Below, in pieces: positions 1 to 6,715 of a stretch of 23,278 nt of DNA. The position numbers and the translations under genes were made by a program. The DNA is from RGIG5472 sp051867635. GTDB taxonomy: Bacteria > Bacillota > Clostridia > Oscillospirales > Oscillospiraceae. Positions within the stretch are counted from its first letter, which is position 1. Each line of letters starts with the position of its first letter. The notes below the pieces were generated by a model that was given only the letters and a program-made list of their open reading frames with translations, was not told the DNA's origin and did no database searches. The stretch spans positions 1 through 23,278 of the forward strand of contig JBJDYT010000040.1 in the NCBI GenBank assembly GCA_051867635.1. Reading direction: 5' to 3'.

Positions 1-5
1 GACTT

Positions 6-82
6 GGGCCTTTAGCTCAGTTGGTTAGAGCAGACGGCTCATAACCGTCCGGTCCTGGGTTCGAGTCCCCGAAGGCCCACCA
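6..82 (+). tRNA. tRNA with CAT anticodon (Met or Ile2)
   Basis: A 77-nt cloverleaf with acceptor stem GGGCCTT/AAGGCCC, discriminator A and encoded CCA. The anticodon stem GACGG/CCGTC encloses the loop CTCATAA, so the anticodon is CAT at 40-42. CAT is shared by elongator Met, initiator Met and the lysidine-modified Ile2. It is not an initiator, because the first acceptor pair is a normal G-C. Acceptor pairs 4 and 5 are C-G, a feature known to favour TilS recognition of E. coli tRNA-Ile2, so Ile2 is a real possibility. It is the first of four closely spaced tRNA genes. Confidence 0.95.
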
Positions 83-86
83 ATAT

Positions 87-162
87 AGGGGTTTAGCTCA
101 GCTGGTAGAGCAGCGGTCTCCAAAACCGCGTGCCGAGGGTTCGAATCCTTCAACCCCTGCCA
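87..162 (+). tRNA. tRNA-Trp (CCA)
   Basis: A 76-nt cloverleaf with acceptor stem AGGGGTT/AACCCCT, discriminator G and encoded CCA. The anticodon stem GCGGT/ACCGC holds the loop CTCCAAA, giving anticodon CCA at 120-122. It starts 4 nt after the preceding tRNA, so the two are surely cotranscribed. Confidence 0.96.
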
Positions 163-201
163 TTTAACAATAACAGCTTTCGCTGTTTGCGCATATGACT
201 T

Positions 202-278
202 GGCCGAGTAGTTCAGTTGGTTAGAACGCTAGCCTGTCACGCTAGAGGTCGTGGGTTCGAGCCCCATCTCGGTCGCCA
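202..278 (+). tRNA. tRNA-Asp (GTC)
   Basis: A 77-nt cloverleaf with acceptor stem GGCCGAG/CTCGGTC (one G-U pair), discriminator G and encoded CCA. The anticodon stem CTAGC/GCTAG holds the loop CTGTCAC, giving anticodon GTC at 236-238. The 39-nt spacer before it contains a small hairpin (AACAGC/GCTGTT, 172-187) that could mark a processing site in the tRNA precursor; that role is a guess. Confidence 0.96.
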
Positions 279-281
279 TTT

Positions 282-357
<76 letters not shown>

Positions 358-360
358 ACG

Positions 361-399
361 AAAACCTTGCAATCATTATGGTTGCAAGGTTTTTGTTTT
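361..399 (+). terminator. Rho-independent terminator of the tRNA operon
   Basis: A perfect 10-bp stem (AACCTTGCAA at 363-372 with TTGCAAGGTT at 382-391) with a 9-nt loop runs into TTTTGTTTTG. It starts 3 nt after the CCA of tRNA-Thr, which fixes the end of the tRNA transcript. Confidence 0.9.
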
Positions 400-861
400 G
401 CCTTTATCGGAAAGAAGAATCGCCCCGGTCTACCCCCGCCTTTCAGCGGCGACTTCTCAGCCTCCGCCCCCATTTGCGGCAGGGGGGTAAAGGGAGCCCG
501 TCAGAGCGGCCTGAGGCGCCCACAGAAAGCCCGCTCCGAAGACCCGGTCCTCCCCCCCTCCGGGGCCGCTGAAGCGGCCCTGTGACGGCGGAGAGGGGGG
601 ATGGAGCAGAGGGCTGGAGGCCCCTTCAGCATGGCGGAAAGCCGTCCCGGAGCTGGACGGCACCTTGCCTCTGTTTGCCGGAGAAACGCCAAGCTCTCCC
701 TGCTGGGCCAGGGAGAGCCGGCGCAGATACTGCTCCGGCGGGCTTTTGTCCGGATCGGGATGCGCCTTTACCTCTGCGACTTACCCTTCCGTCATGTTCG
801 GCGTGAAGTACATCAGGGAGATGGCGCCGGGCGTTGTCCTTTTGCCGGACACTAAACACGC
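400..861. other. Gene-free, hairpin-rich intergenic stretch
   Basis: No open frame here resembles a known protein, and none has a convincing ribosome binding site. The sequence is GC-rich and rich in self-complementary segments: the hairpin at 551-600, a perfect 10-bp stem at 693-702/709-718, and a two-tier stem at 720-725/761-766 that encloses TCCGG/CCGGA. This could be an extragenic repeat, a structured RNA, or decayed sequence. The minus strand carries a 23-codon stretch starting at a GTG and ending in a TAA near 788 (last residues YFTPNMTEG), with no ribosome binding site that I can see. Confidence 0.5.
551..600. repeat. Large imperfect palindrome
   Basis: A central palindrome (GGGCCGCT, GA, AGCGGCCC at 563-580) is flanked by complementary arms, CCCCCCTCCG at 553-562 and CGGAGAGGGGGG at 589-600. 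This gives a long GC-rich hairpin with an internal asymmetry. Neither side has a T-run, so it does not look like a terminator. The layout is typical of extragenic palindromic repeats, but only one clear copy is in the window. Confidence 0.5.
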
Positions 862-888
862 GGGAGGGAAGCAAAACGCTTCCCTCCC
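862..888 (-). terminator. Probable terminator after the superoxide reductase gene
   Basis: A perfect 11-bp stem (GGGAGGGAAGC at 862-872 with its complement at 878-888) and a 5-nt loop lie 23 nt beyond the stop codon of the minus-strand superoxide reductase gene. On the minus strand only GCGTGTTTAG follows, so the U-tract is weak. The position supports a 3'-end role. Confidence 0.6.
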
Positions 889-910
889 ACGCCGTCTTGC
901 AGCAGCGGCT

Positions 911-1294
911 TCAGATCTCGGCCATCCACAGGCCGTGGAGGTTGCAGTAGGCGTAGACTGCCACGGGCTTCTCGTCCTCCGTCAGGGCAAAGGCGACGGA
1001 GGGAGCGGCGCCGGGGGCCAGGACCTTGCGCTGGCCGCCGGAGGCGGTCTGCAGGTAGACCCACTGGATGAGATGCGCGTCGGTCATGGGATGCTCGGCG
1101 GCGCCCACGGTGACTTTGACAAGGCCGTTCTCCACGGTGACCACCGGGATGTGCTTCTCGGCGCTGGCTTCCACCGTGCCGGGGACCAGCGGCTTCATCT
1201 CCTGGCCGCAGCACACCAGGGACACGCCTGCGTCGTGGATCTTGCCGACGATGTTTCCGCAGTGCTCGCAAATGTAGAATCTGGTTTCGCTCAT
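911..1294 (-). CDS. dfx: Desulfoferrodoxin (two-iron superoxide reductase)
   Basis: This 127-residue protein reduces superoxide to hydrogen peroxide in the cytoplasm without making oxygen, as anaerobes do. The N-terminal desulforedoxin domain carries the FeS4 centre I ligands C9, C12, C28 and C29. The neelaredoxin-like domain carries the active-site centre II ligands H48, H68, H74, C117 and H120, preceded by the conserved Glu-Lys pair at 46-47 (EKHIP). All ligands of the two-centre class are present and the length is standard. The start is set by AGGAGG upstream. The ATG overlaps, as ATGA, the TGA that ends the frame extending past the upstream flavodiiron gene, which suggests past translational coupling. 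Reducing power probably comes from rubredoxin. It is the distal gene of a two-gene oxygen-defence operon. Confidence 0.95.
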   Translation of the reverse strand: MSETRFYICEHCGNIVGKIHDAGVSLVCCGQEMKPLVPGTVEASAEKHIPVVTVENGLVKVTVGAAEHPMTDAHLIQWVYLQTASGGQRKVLAPGAAPSVAFALTEDEKPVAVYAYCNLHGLWMAEI

Positions 1295-1416
1295 GATCCT
1301 TTCCTCCTGTTTTGTTGGTTTTTTGAAAGATCCGCGTCGCCGTGCCCGCAGACGGGGCGGAGGAGCGCCCGGGGAGGGTCCTCATACACATGGCCGCAGA
1401 GCTTACAGACAAATCC
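1291..1416 (-). pseudogene. Remnant of a rubredoxin-like C-terminal domain
   Basis: The spacer between the flavodiiron and superoxide reductase genes continues the flavodiiron reading frame past its TAG. It reads as about 41 residues beginning GFVCKLCGHVYED and containing RPVCGHG. This matches the short rubredoxin fold with pattern Cx2C-x12-Cx2C, except that the first cysteine of the second pair is Arg (CGC, where TGC is expected). No start codon precedes it and it ends in a TGA overlapping the next ATG. The simplest reading is that the flavodiiron protein once ended in a rubredoxin-like domain, now lost through a nonsense change and a ligand substitution. Readthrough would still give a domain with only three of four iron ligands. 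Confidence 0.7.
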
Positions 1417-2598
1417 CTATTTCTCTGCGGGGTCCGCTCCGGGGCCGGTCTCGCCGCACAGCGCCTTTGCCAACAGCTCCAGCTGCGCGGCGCTCTCCCC
1501 GTTCAGGGCGGAGCGGAGCGTCACCACCGGCTCCGCGTAGGTCAGGTTTTTGCTCTTTTCCAGCAGGCTCTTGATGACCCGGGCCGCGGAGGGAGCCCAG
1601 CTTCCGTTTTCCACGATGCCCACCGTGCGGCCGCCAAAGCCCCGGGCGGTCAGGTGCTCCAGGAACGTCCGCATGAAGGGGAAGACGTCGTTGTTGTAGG
1701 TGGTCGTGGCCAGCACCAGCTTGCTGTACCGGAATGCGTCCGCCACGGCCCGGAACATGTCGCAGCGGGCCAGGTCGCAGACGGCCACTTGCTGTCCCTT
1801 CGCCTCCAGCGCCTCTGCCAGCCGGGACACCGCCTTCCGGGTGTTCCCGTAGATGGAGGTGTAGGCGATGAGTACGCCGTCCTCCTCCGGGGTATAGGAG
1901 GACCACTTGCTGTAGAGGTCCCTGTAATACCCGATGTTCTCCCGCAGCACCGGGCCGTGCAGCGGGCAGATGGCCCGGATATCCAGGGCGGCCGTCTTCG
2001 CCAGGACCGTCCCCACCGGCCCGCCGTATTTGCCCACGATCCCGATATAGTAGCGCCGGGCTTCGTCGGTCCACTCCTCCGCGGCGTCCAGCGCGCCGAA
2101 CTTCCCGAAGGCGTCGGCGGAGAACAGCACCTTCTCCGTGCTGTCATAGGTCATGATGACCTCCGGCCAGTGGACCATGGGGGCGGCGATAAAGCGCAGG
2201 GCGTGCCTGCCGAGGGAGAGAACGTCCCCTTCTCCCACGGCTGCCCGCCGCTCCGCCAGGTCCATGCTGAAAAAGTTCCTGATCATCACAAAAGCCTGGG
2301 AAGAGGCCACGACTTTGGCCTCCGGATAAGCCGCCAGAAAGCGGGCGAGGCTGCCGGAGTGGTCCGGCTCCATGTGCTGGACGATGATATAATCGGGCTT
2401 CTTTTCGCCCAGCACACGCTGGATGTTGTCCAGCCAGGGCTGCGCAAAGCGCGCGTCCACTGAGTCGATGACGGCGGTCTTTTCGTCGGTGATCACATAG
2501 GAATTGTAGGCCATGCCGTTTGGGACGGGATACTGGCTCTCAAACAGGTCGATCTCATGGTCATTGACACCGACATAATGCAGATCCTGAAAAATCAT
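1417..2598 (-). CDS. fprA: FprA-type flavodiiron protein (O2/NO reductase)
   Basis: This 393-residue soluble protein reduces oxygen to water, or NO to N2O, at a diiron site with electrons passed through FMN. The N-terminal metallo-beta-lactamase-like domain has the full diiron ligand set: H75, E77, D79 and H80 in QHMEPDHSG, then H143, D162 in SADAFG, and H214 in CPLHG. The C-terminal flavodoxin domain starts near residue 242 with the FMN phosphate loop TSIYGNT. The length fits a two-domain family member. AGGAGG sits before the ATG. It is the first gene of the operon with superoxide reductase. The frame stops at a TAG after ADPAEK, and what follows in frame looks like a decayed rubredoxin-like domain, so this copy probably depends on a separate rubredoxin. 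I could not assign its promoter. Confidence 0.95.
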   Translation of the reverse strand: MIFQDLHYVGVNDHEIDLFESQYPVPNGMAYNSYVITDEKTAVIDSVDARFAQPWLDNIQRVLGEKKPDYIIVQHMEPDHSGSLARFLAAYPEAKVVASSQAFVMIRNFFSMDLAERRAAVGEGDVLSLGRHALRFIAAPMVHWPEVIMTYDSTEKVLFSADAFGKFGALDAAEEWTDEARRYYIGIVGKYGGPVGTVLAKTAALDIRAICPLHGPVLRENIGYYRDLYSKWSSYTPEEDGVLIAYTSIYGNTRKAVSRLAEALEAKGQQVAVCDLARCDMFRAVADAFRYSKLVLATTTYNNDVFPFMRTFLEHLTARGFGGRTVGIVENGSWAPSAARVIKSLLEKSKNLTYAEPVVTLRSALNGESAAQLELLAKALCGETGPGADPAEK

Positions 2599-2688
2599 GA
2601 AGCGCCTCCTGCACTTTGTTTATGCGTTTTTCTTCTGTTTATACAGGCCGTCCCCGCGCCGCGCCGTACCGCTTGGATCAAAGCGAAA

Positions 2689-2721
2689 CAGCCCCGGAGA
2701 GCAAGGTCCTCTCCGGGGCTG
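2689..2721 (-). terminator. Terminator downstream of degV
   Basis: A perfect 13-bp stem (2689-2701 with 2709-2721) and a 7-nt loop are followed on the minus strand by TTTCGCTTT. It lies about 135 nt past the degV stop and before the flavodiiron gene, so it separates the two transcripts. A smaller GGCGG/CCGCC hairpin at 2831-2845 is nearer the stop. Confidence 0.75.
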
Positions 2722-2855
2722 CTGTGCATCGTGCGGCAGGGCGGGTCAGAGTTTGCGGGACGCGGTCTCTTCCTGTATGATAGTACATCTTCCCCGCCAT
2801 GGCAAGCGTGTATTTCTATATTTCGCCCGGGGCGGCGTCTCCGCCGGCTGCGGCT

Positions 2856-3725
2856 TTACAGCACTTCCTTCTTTATGATGCCGATGCCCGCGGCGTTCAT
2901 GCCCACGTGGCAGGCGATGCTGCAGGGGAGGTCCACATAGGAGACGGCCGCCGCCGGGAACTCCGCCTGCACCAAGGCGCGCCAGCGCTGGGCCTGCGCG
3001 TCGCTCTCAAAGGTCCCCGCGGTCTCGATCTGCAGCGCCGCGTCCGGAACGTCCCCAAAGCGCGTGGCCCGGTCCCTTTTGACTGCCTCGATCATGGTTG
3101 CCTCCGCCTGGCGCGTTCCCCGCGCTTTGGCGAAGGTGTCCAGCTTGTCGCCCTGGATCTCCAGCACGGGCTTGAGATTGAGCGCCGTCGCGAAGGCGGC
3201 CACCGCGGGGGTGATGCGGCCGCCCTTTTTCAGGTACTCCAGGGACTCCACCGTGATGTAGATGCTGGCGTCATAGGCCCGCTCCTCCAGGTACGCCTTG
3301 ATCTCCCCGGCGCTGCGGCCCTGCTGCGCCAGCCGGTACGCGCTGAAAAACGATTCCGCCTGGGTGACGGAGATGCGGTGGTTGTCCACGACCTGGACCC
3401 TGCCGTCGTAGTCCGAGGCGAGCTGGGAGGCGGTAAAGCAGGAGCCGCTCAGCCCACTGGACATGGGGATGTACACGACCTGGTCATAGCCGTCCTCCAG
3501 GATACCGTCCCACAGGTCCATCAGCTGGCCCGGAGAGGGCTGGGAGGAGGAGAGGCTCTTATGCAGCTTCATCGCCCCGTAAAGCCGGCGGTTGTCGATA
3601 TCTACACCTTCCGCGTACACCTGGCCGTCTATGATGACCGGCATCGGCAGGAGGTAGAGCCCCGGCTTCTGCACCATGTCTCTCGTAATGCCGCTGTTGG
3701 TATCTGTCGCGATCGCAATTTTCAT
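2856..3725 (-). CDS. DegV family fatty-acid-binding protein
   Basis: A 289-residue cytoplasmic protein of the DegV/FakB family, whose members bind a fatty acid and, where a FakA kinase exists, present it for phosphorylation into phospholipid synthesis. Family motifs are in order: ATDTNSGI at 6-13, the SSSQPS ligand-loop motif at 59-64, IPMSSGLSGS at 86-95, and LKKGGRI in the second lobe. The length is typical. The ribosome site is weak (AGAAAGG, somewhat far from the ATG). No FakA partner is in the window, so the role in lipid metabolism is inferred from the family. It is divergent from the TetR-type gene at 3959, which may control it. A perfect 10-bp palindrome (ATAGCGCTAT, 3750-3759) lies in its leader. 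Confidence 0.93.
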   Translation of the reverse strand: MKIAIATDTNSGITRDMVQKPGLYLLPMPVIIDGQVYAEGVDIDNRRLYGAMKLHKSLSSSQPSPGQLMDLWDGILEDGYDQVVYIPMSSGLSGSCFTASQLASDYDGRVQVVDNHRISVTQAESFFSAYRLAQQGRSAGEIKAYLEERAYDASIYITVESLEYLKKGGRITPAVAAFATALNLKPVLEIQGDKLDTFAKARGTRQAEATMIEAVKRDRATRFGDVPDAALQIETAGTFESDAQAQRWRALVQAEFPAAAVSYVDLPCSIACHVGMNAAGIGIIKKEVL

Positions 3726-3834
3726 GTTTTGTACAGCCTTTCTCTTTGCATAGCGCTATCCGCTGCCTGACCCGGAAGGAGCGCGCCGCGCCGGCCGGCG
3801 CGCGAAAAGCCCGCCCCACAGCGGAACGCGTCCA

Positions 3835-3862
3835 TTGACAACGGGAAAAGATATGATAAAAT
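3835..3862 (+). promoter_or_regulatory. Promoter of the TetR-type gene
   Basis: A perfect -35 TTGACA (3835-3840), a 16-bp spacer and the -10 TAAAAT (3857-3862) point toward the regulator gene, leaving a leader of about 90 nt. Confidence 0.75.
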
Positions 3863-3877
3863 ACGAGACAATCGTAT
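3861..3877. promoter_or_regulatory. Candidate TetR operator
   Basis: A perfect inverted repeat, ATACGA-GACAA-TCGTAT, overlaps the end of the -10 box and the likely transcription start. This is where an autoregulatory TetR-type operator is expected, in the region shared with degV. Confidence 0.5.
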
Positions 3878-3958
3878 CACGTTGCCCGGGCGGCTTCAAT
3901 CGCCGCTTGCGAGACAGAATCGCGGATTATGTATCAGGTTTCAGAAGGGGAGAGGGCC

Positions 3959-4492
3959 ATGGACAAACGGAAGGAAGCCAACCTTCGGGTGAAGGCGAAC
4001 ATCACCAACACGCTGTTTTCCCTCATGGAGAAAAAGAGCCTGGCGGATATCCATGTTTCAGAGATCGTAAAGGGCGCCGGCGTGGCCCGGGCCTCCTTTT
4101 ACCGCAATTACTGCTCCAAAGAGGACGTGCTGATCACGCTGGTCCGGGACGTGCTGGAGGCGTTTTATCAGGAAAGTCATCTGGAGCAGGGGACCATTTA
4201 CACCTACGACAATGTGCTGCTGAGCTTTCAGTATTTCCGGAGGTACCGGAAGTATATGCTGGACCTGTACCGCTCCGGCTTCATGTCCGTGGTGCTGGAG
4301 GAGCTGAACCATTTCCACGAGAACATCGAAGGGAATATGCCCTCCTCCTCCATCGAGCGGTACCACCTGTACATGTATACCGGCGCGCTGCTCAACACGG
4401 CCCTGGTGTGGCTGGCGGCGGATGACCAGACGAGCCCGGAGGACATGGCCCGGTTCTTTATCGGGACGGTTTCCAGGCTGCTGGAGCCGTGA
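3959..4492 (+). CDS. TetR/AcrR family transcriptional regulator
   Basis: A 177-residue DNA-binding protein. The N-terminal helix-turn-helix lies at about residues 10-55, with the recognition region EIVKGAGVARASFYRNYCSKED typical of the family in its short segments VSEIV and SFYRNY. The C-terminal ligand domain is helical and diverse, and its ligand cannot be predicted. I chose ATG 3959, which follows AAGGGGAGAGG; an in-frame ATG at 3929 adds ten residues but has no ribosome site. It is divergent from degV and preceded by a strong promoter with an overlapping palindrome, so autoregulation and control of degV are plausible. Confidence 0.9.
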   Translation: MDKRKEANLRVKANITNTLFSLMEKKSLADIHVSEIVKGAGVARASFYRNYCSKEDVLITLVRDVLEAFYQESHLEQGTIYTYDNVLLSFQYFRRYRKYMLDLYRSGFMSVVLEELNHFHENIEGNMPSSSIERYHLYMYTGALLNTALVWLAADDQTSPEDMARFFIGTVSRLLEP

Positions 4493-4526
4493 GGCCGCGT
4501 CGCCCGGAAAAGTGTGCCTTGCCCCA

Positions 4527-4564
4527 AAAGAGCGCCGCTCCGCCTGCTTCGGGCGGGGCGGCGC
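4527..4564 (-). terminator. Terminator of the two-component operon
   Basis: A 13-bp GC-rich stem (4532-4544 with 4552-4564, one T-G pair) and a 7-nt loop are followed on the minus strand by TCTTTTGG. It lies 17 nt past the histidine kinase stop. On the plus strand no T-run follows, so its use by the convergent TetR gene is less certain. Confidence 0.7.
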
Positions 4565-4580
4565 GGCAGTATGGAGAGGT

Positions 4581-5855
4581 CTACAGCGGCAGCGTGACGG
4601 ACACCGTCAGGACGTGCGCCGAGGGGCTCTCGGCCCGGATCTTTCCCCTGTGGGCGGCGACGATGCTGCGGGCGATGGACATGCCCAGCCCGTAGCCGCC
4701 GGTGGAGGAGCTGCGGGACTGGTCCATGCGGTAGAAGCGGTCGAACAGGCGGGGGAGCTCGTCCTTTTCCACAGGCTGCGCCGTGGTGTTGGAGACGGTC
4801 AGCCTGGCGGCGCGGCCCTCCTTCGCCAGCCGGACGGAGATGGTCCCGCCCTCCGGCGAATACTTTACCGCGTTGTCCAGCAGGATGGACACCAGCTGCC
4901 GGATGGCCTTCTCATCCCCGGTGAAGGACAGCAGCGGCTGTATGTCGGCGCTGAGGGTCTTTTTCTGCGCCCTGGCGGGGCCCTGGAAGGACTGGACCGT
5001 TTCCTCCGTCACGTCGGAAAGGGGGAACTCGATGCGCTGGAGCTGCGGCCGCTCCTCGTCCATCCGGGAAATATAGATCAGGTCGTTGGTCAGGCCCGTC
5101 AGCCGCTGGGTCTGCCGCTTGATATCCGAGAGCCACTCGCTCTGGCCGTACTCCAGCTCCAGCAGGTCCGCGTCCGCGCCGATGATGGTCAGGGGGGTTT
5201 TGATCTCGTGGCCCGCGTCGGTGATGAAGCGCCGCTGCTTTTCATAGCTCTCCGCCGCGGGGGTGACGATCCTGCCGGAGAAGAGCAGCAGCAGCGCCAG
5301 CACCGCCAGCAGCACCAGCAGACACAGCGACACGCTGGCGAGCAGCATGGCGCGGAAGCTGGAAAGGCTCCGCCCGCAGTCCAGGAAGATCAGGCGGGAG
5401 GCGCCGCCCTCCTGGCTGCGGATGAAGCGGTAGTCGCCCCAAAAGCCGCTGCTCCGCCCGGCCTCCCACACCTCCAGCGCGCACTGGACGGCGGCGGTCT
5501 CGTCCACGGCGGCGATCTTCCGGGTGTCGGTGCTGAGCACCTGGCCCGTCTCATCCAGCAGCACGGAGAAAAAGCGGGACTCATAGGGAGTCTCCACGGA
5601 GAATTCCCGCCTGCGGAACGCGCCGTCCCCGGCGGCGCTCCCCGGCGGGTCCTTCTGGGCGTTCCCGTCCTCCCCCGGGAACATCCGCTGGGGGAACATC
5701 CCCTGGTTGGCCGCCAGCACGGCCAGGATGGCGTCCGCGTCGGAGACGGCCTGCCGGTAGCTCATCCAGTTGACGCCGCCCAGGATCACCAGCAGCACCA
5801 GGGCCAGGGCGAGCATGGACGCGGCGATGAACCGCAGGCGCAGTTTTCTGATCAT
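4581..5855 (-). CDS. Membrane sensor histidine kinase
   Basis: A 424-residue sensor kinase. One membrane helix lies at about 8-28, an extracytoplasmic sensing domain at about 30-168, and a second helix at about 170-193. The dimerisation domain carries the phospho-accepting H216 in FITDAGHEIKTPL. The ATPase domain has the N box with N328 (LLDNAVKYS), the F box DRFYR and the G box GGYGLGMSIA at 386-395. All catalytic parts are intact. The sensing domain is rich in Met, Gly and Asp and resembles nothing I can name. It overlaps the response regulator by 4 nt (ATGA), so the two are translationally coupled. It is divergent from the VTC operon, its likely target. Confidence 0.95.
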   Translation of the reverse strand: MIRKLRLRFIAASMLALALVLLVILGGVNWMSYRQAVSDADAILAVLAANQGMFPQRMFPGEDGNAQKDPPGSAAGDGAFRRREFSVETPYESRFFSVLLDETGQVLSTDTRKIAAVDETAAVQCALEVWEAGRSSGFWGDYRFIRSQEGGASRLIFLDCGRSLSSFRAMLLASVSLCLLVLLAVLALLLLFSGRIVTPAAESYEKQRRFITDAGHEIKTPLTIIGADADLLELEYGQSEWLSDIKRQTQRLTGLTNDLIYISRMDEERPQLQRIEFPLSDVTEETVQSFQGPARAQKKTLSADIQPLLSFTGDEKAIRQLVSILLDNAVKYSPEGGTISVRLAKEGRAARLTVSNTTAQPVEKDELPRLFDRFYRMDQSRSSSTGGYGLGMSIARSIVAAHRGKIRAESPSAHVLTVSVTLPL

Positions 5856-6526
5856 GTCGCCGCCTCCAGGGAATAGCCCGTGTTGCGGGTGGCCCTGATC
5901 TGGATGTCCGCGTCCAGGGCCGCCAGCTTTTTCCGCAGGTAGGAGATGTACACCCAGACCACGTTCACCTCCACGTCGCTGTCATAGCCCCAGATCTTCT
6001 CCAGAAAGCGCTCTGTGGGGATCACCTGTCCGGGGTTGCGCAGCAGCAGCTCGATCATCTGGTACTCCCGGTTGGCCAGGCGGAAGCTGCCGCTGGGAGA
6101 GGAGAGCTCGAAGGTGCTCCGGTCCAGGGTCACGTTCCCGAAGGAGAGGCGGCTGCCGGCTGGGGCGGCCTGGTTCCTGGTCATGGCCCGCAGGCGGGCC
6201 AGCAGCTCCGCCGTGGCGAAGGGCTTGGTCAGGTAGTCGTTGGCCCCGCTGTCCAGCCCCCGCACCTTGTCCTCCACCTCTGACTTGGCGGTGAGCAGCA
6301 GCACCGGGAGGCGGCTGCCGCTTTCCCGCAGCCTCCGCAGCACCGTCAGCCCGTCCAGCTTCGGCATCATGATATCCAGGATCGCCGCGTCATAGTTCCC
6401 GGCGGCCAAGTAAGCCAGCGCCTCCTCGCCGTCGTAGACCGCGTCGGCGGAATAGTTGTTTTTCTCCAGCAGGGCGATCACCGCCCGGGACAGCGACCGC
6501 TCATCCTCCGCGAGCAAGATACGCAT
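5852..6526 (-). CDS. OmpR/PhoB family response regulator
   Basis: A 224-residue regulator with an N-terminal receiver domain (acidic pocket AEDE near the start, phospho-acceptor D51 in LDIMMPKLDG, T79, K101 in LTKPF) and a C-terminal winged helix (about 130-224, with WGYDSDVEVNVVWVYISYLR as the recognition part). I chose ATG 6524-6526, six nt after GGAGG; a GTG one codon earlier is too close to the ribosome site. It is the first gene of the operon with the kinase. The promoter region has 11-bp tandem repeats, as OmpR-family regulators use, so autoregulation is likely. A related pair of repeats lies before the divergent VTC operon. Confidence 0.95.
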   Translation of the reverse strand: MRILLAEDERSLSRAVIALLEKNNYSADAVYDGEEALAYLAAGNYDAAILDIMMPKLDGLTVLRRLRESGSRLPVLLLTAKSEVEDKVRGLDSGANDYLTKPFATAELLARLRAMTRNQAAPAGSRLSFGNVTLDRSTFELSSPSGSFRLANREYQMIELLLRNPGQVIPTERFLEKIWGYDSDVEVNVVWVYISYLRKKLAALDADIQIRATRNTGYSLEAAT

Positions 6527-6559
6527 CACGCACCTCCGTCAGGATTCGTTTTCGGCACC

Positions 6560-6592
6560 AGTATAGGGGAGCTACCTTAAACCATCATTAAA
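6560..6592 (-). promoter_or_regulatory. Promoter and tandem repeat of the two-component operon
   Basis: On the minus strand a -10 TATACT (6560-6565) has no good -35. In the place of a -35 are two 11-bp tandem units, TTTAATGATGG and TTTAAGGTAGC (6571-6592). A poor -35 covered by direct repeats is typical of promoters activated by OmpR/PhoB-type regulators. Confidence 0.55.
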
Positions 6593-6627
6593 AAGCATAC
6601 CACAGTCCCGGCCCGGTGTCAGCGGTT

Positions 6628-6647
6628 CCCGCGGAAATTTCCGCGGG
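6628..6647. repeat. Perfect 20-bp palindrome
   Basis: CCCGCGGAAA followed by its exact complement, between the divergent two-component and VTC operons. As RNA it forms a 7-bp stem with an AAATTT loop, followed on + by CTTTAAAG. It could be a weak terminator, an insulator between the divergent units, or a dimeric protein site. Confidence 0.6.
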
Positions 6648-6670
6648 CTTTAAAGTCCAGTTATGGTTCG

Positions 6671-6692
6671 GATTTTACACTGATTTTACATC
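6671..6692 (+). promoter_or_regulatory. Pho-box-like tandem repeat before the VTC operon
   Basis: Two 11-bp units, GATTTTACACT and GATTTTACATC, give TTTACA-N5-TTTACA (6674-6679 and 6685-6690). This matches the TT(A/C/T)A(C/T)A repeat with about 5 bp spacing bound by Bacillus PhoP. It lies only about 24 nt before the VTC start codon and I find no clear -10 after it, so whether it activates or represses is open. Confidence 0.55.
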
Positions 6693-6715
6693 CGGGACGA
6701 AAGGAGCCTCTGCCC

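Noticed and set aside
1417..1419. TAG in the flavodiiron gene as a recoded sense codon
   Set aside because: The frame beyond it lacks one of four iron ligands, so decay explains it better than recoding; no pyrrolysine machinery is visible in the window.
3787..3802. 16-bp palindrome CGCGCCGGCCGGCGCG
   Set aside because: It is of very low complexity in a GC-rich run and has no link to a promoter or T-run, so I did not list it as a feature.
4422..5876. Plus-strand frame of 484 codons
   Set aside because: It lies opposite the histidine kinase gene and is rich in Gln, Gly and Arg as expected of an antisense frame in GC-rich DNA.
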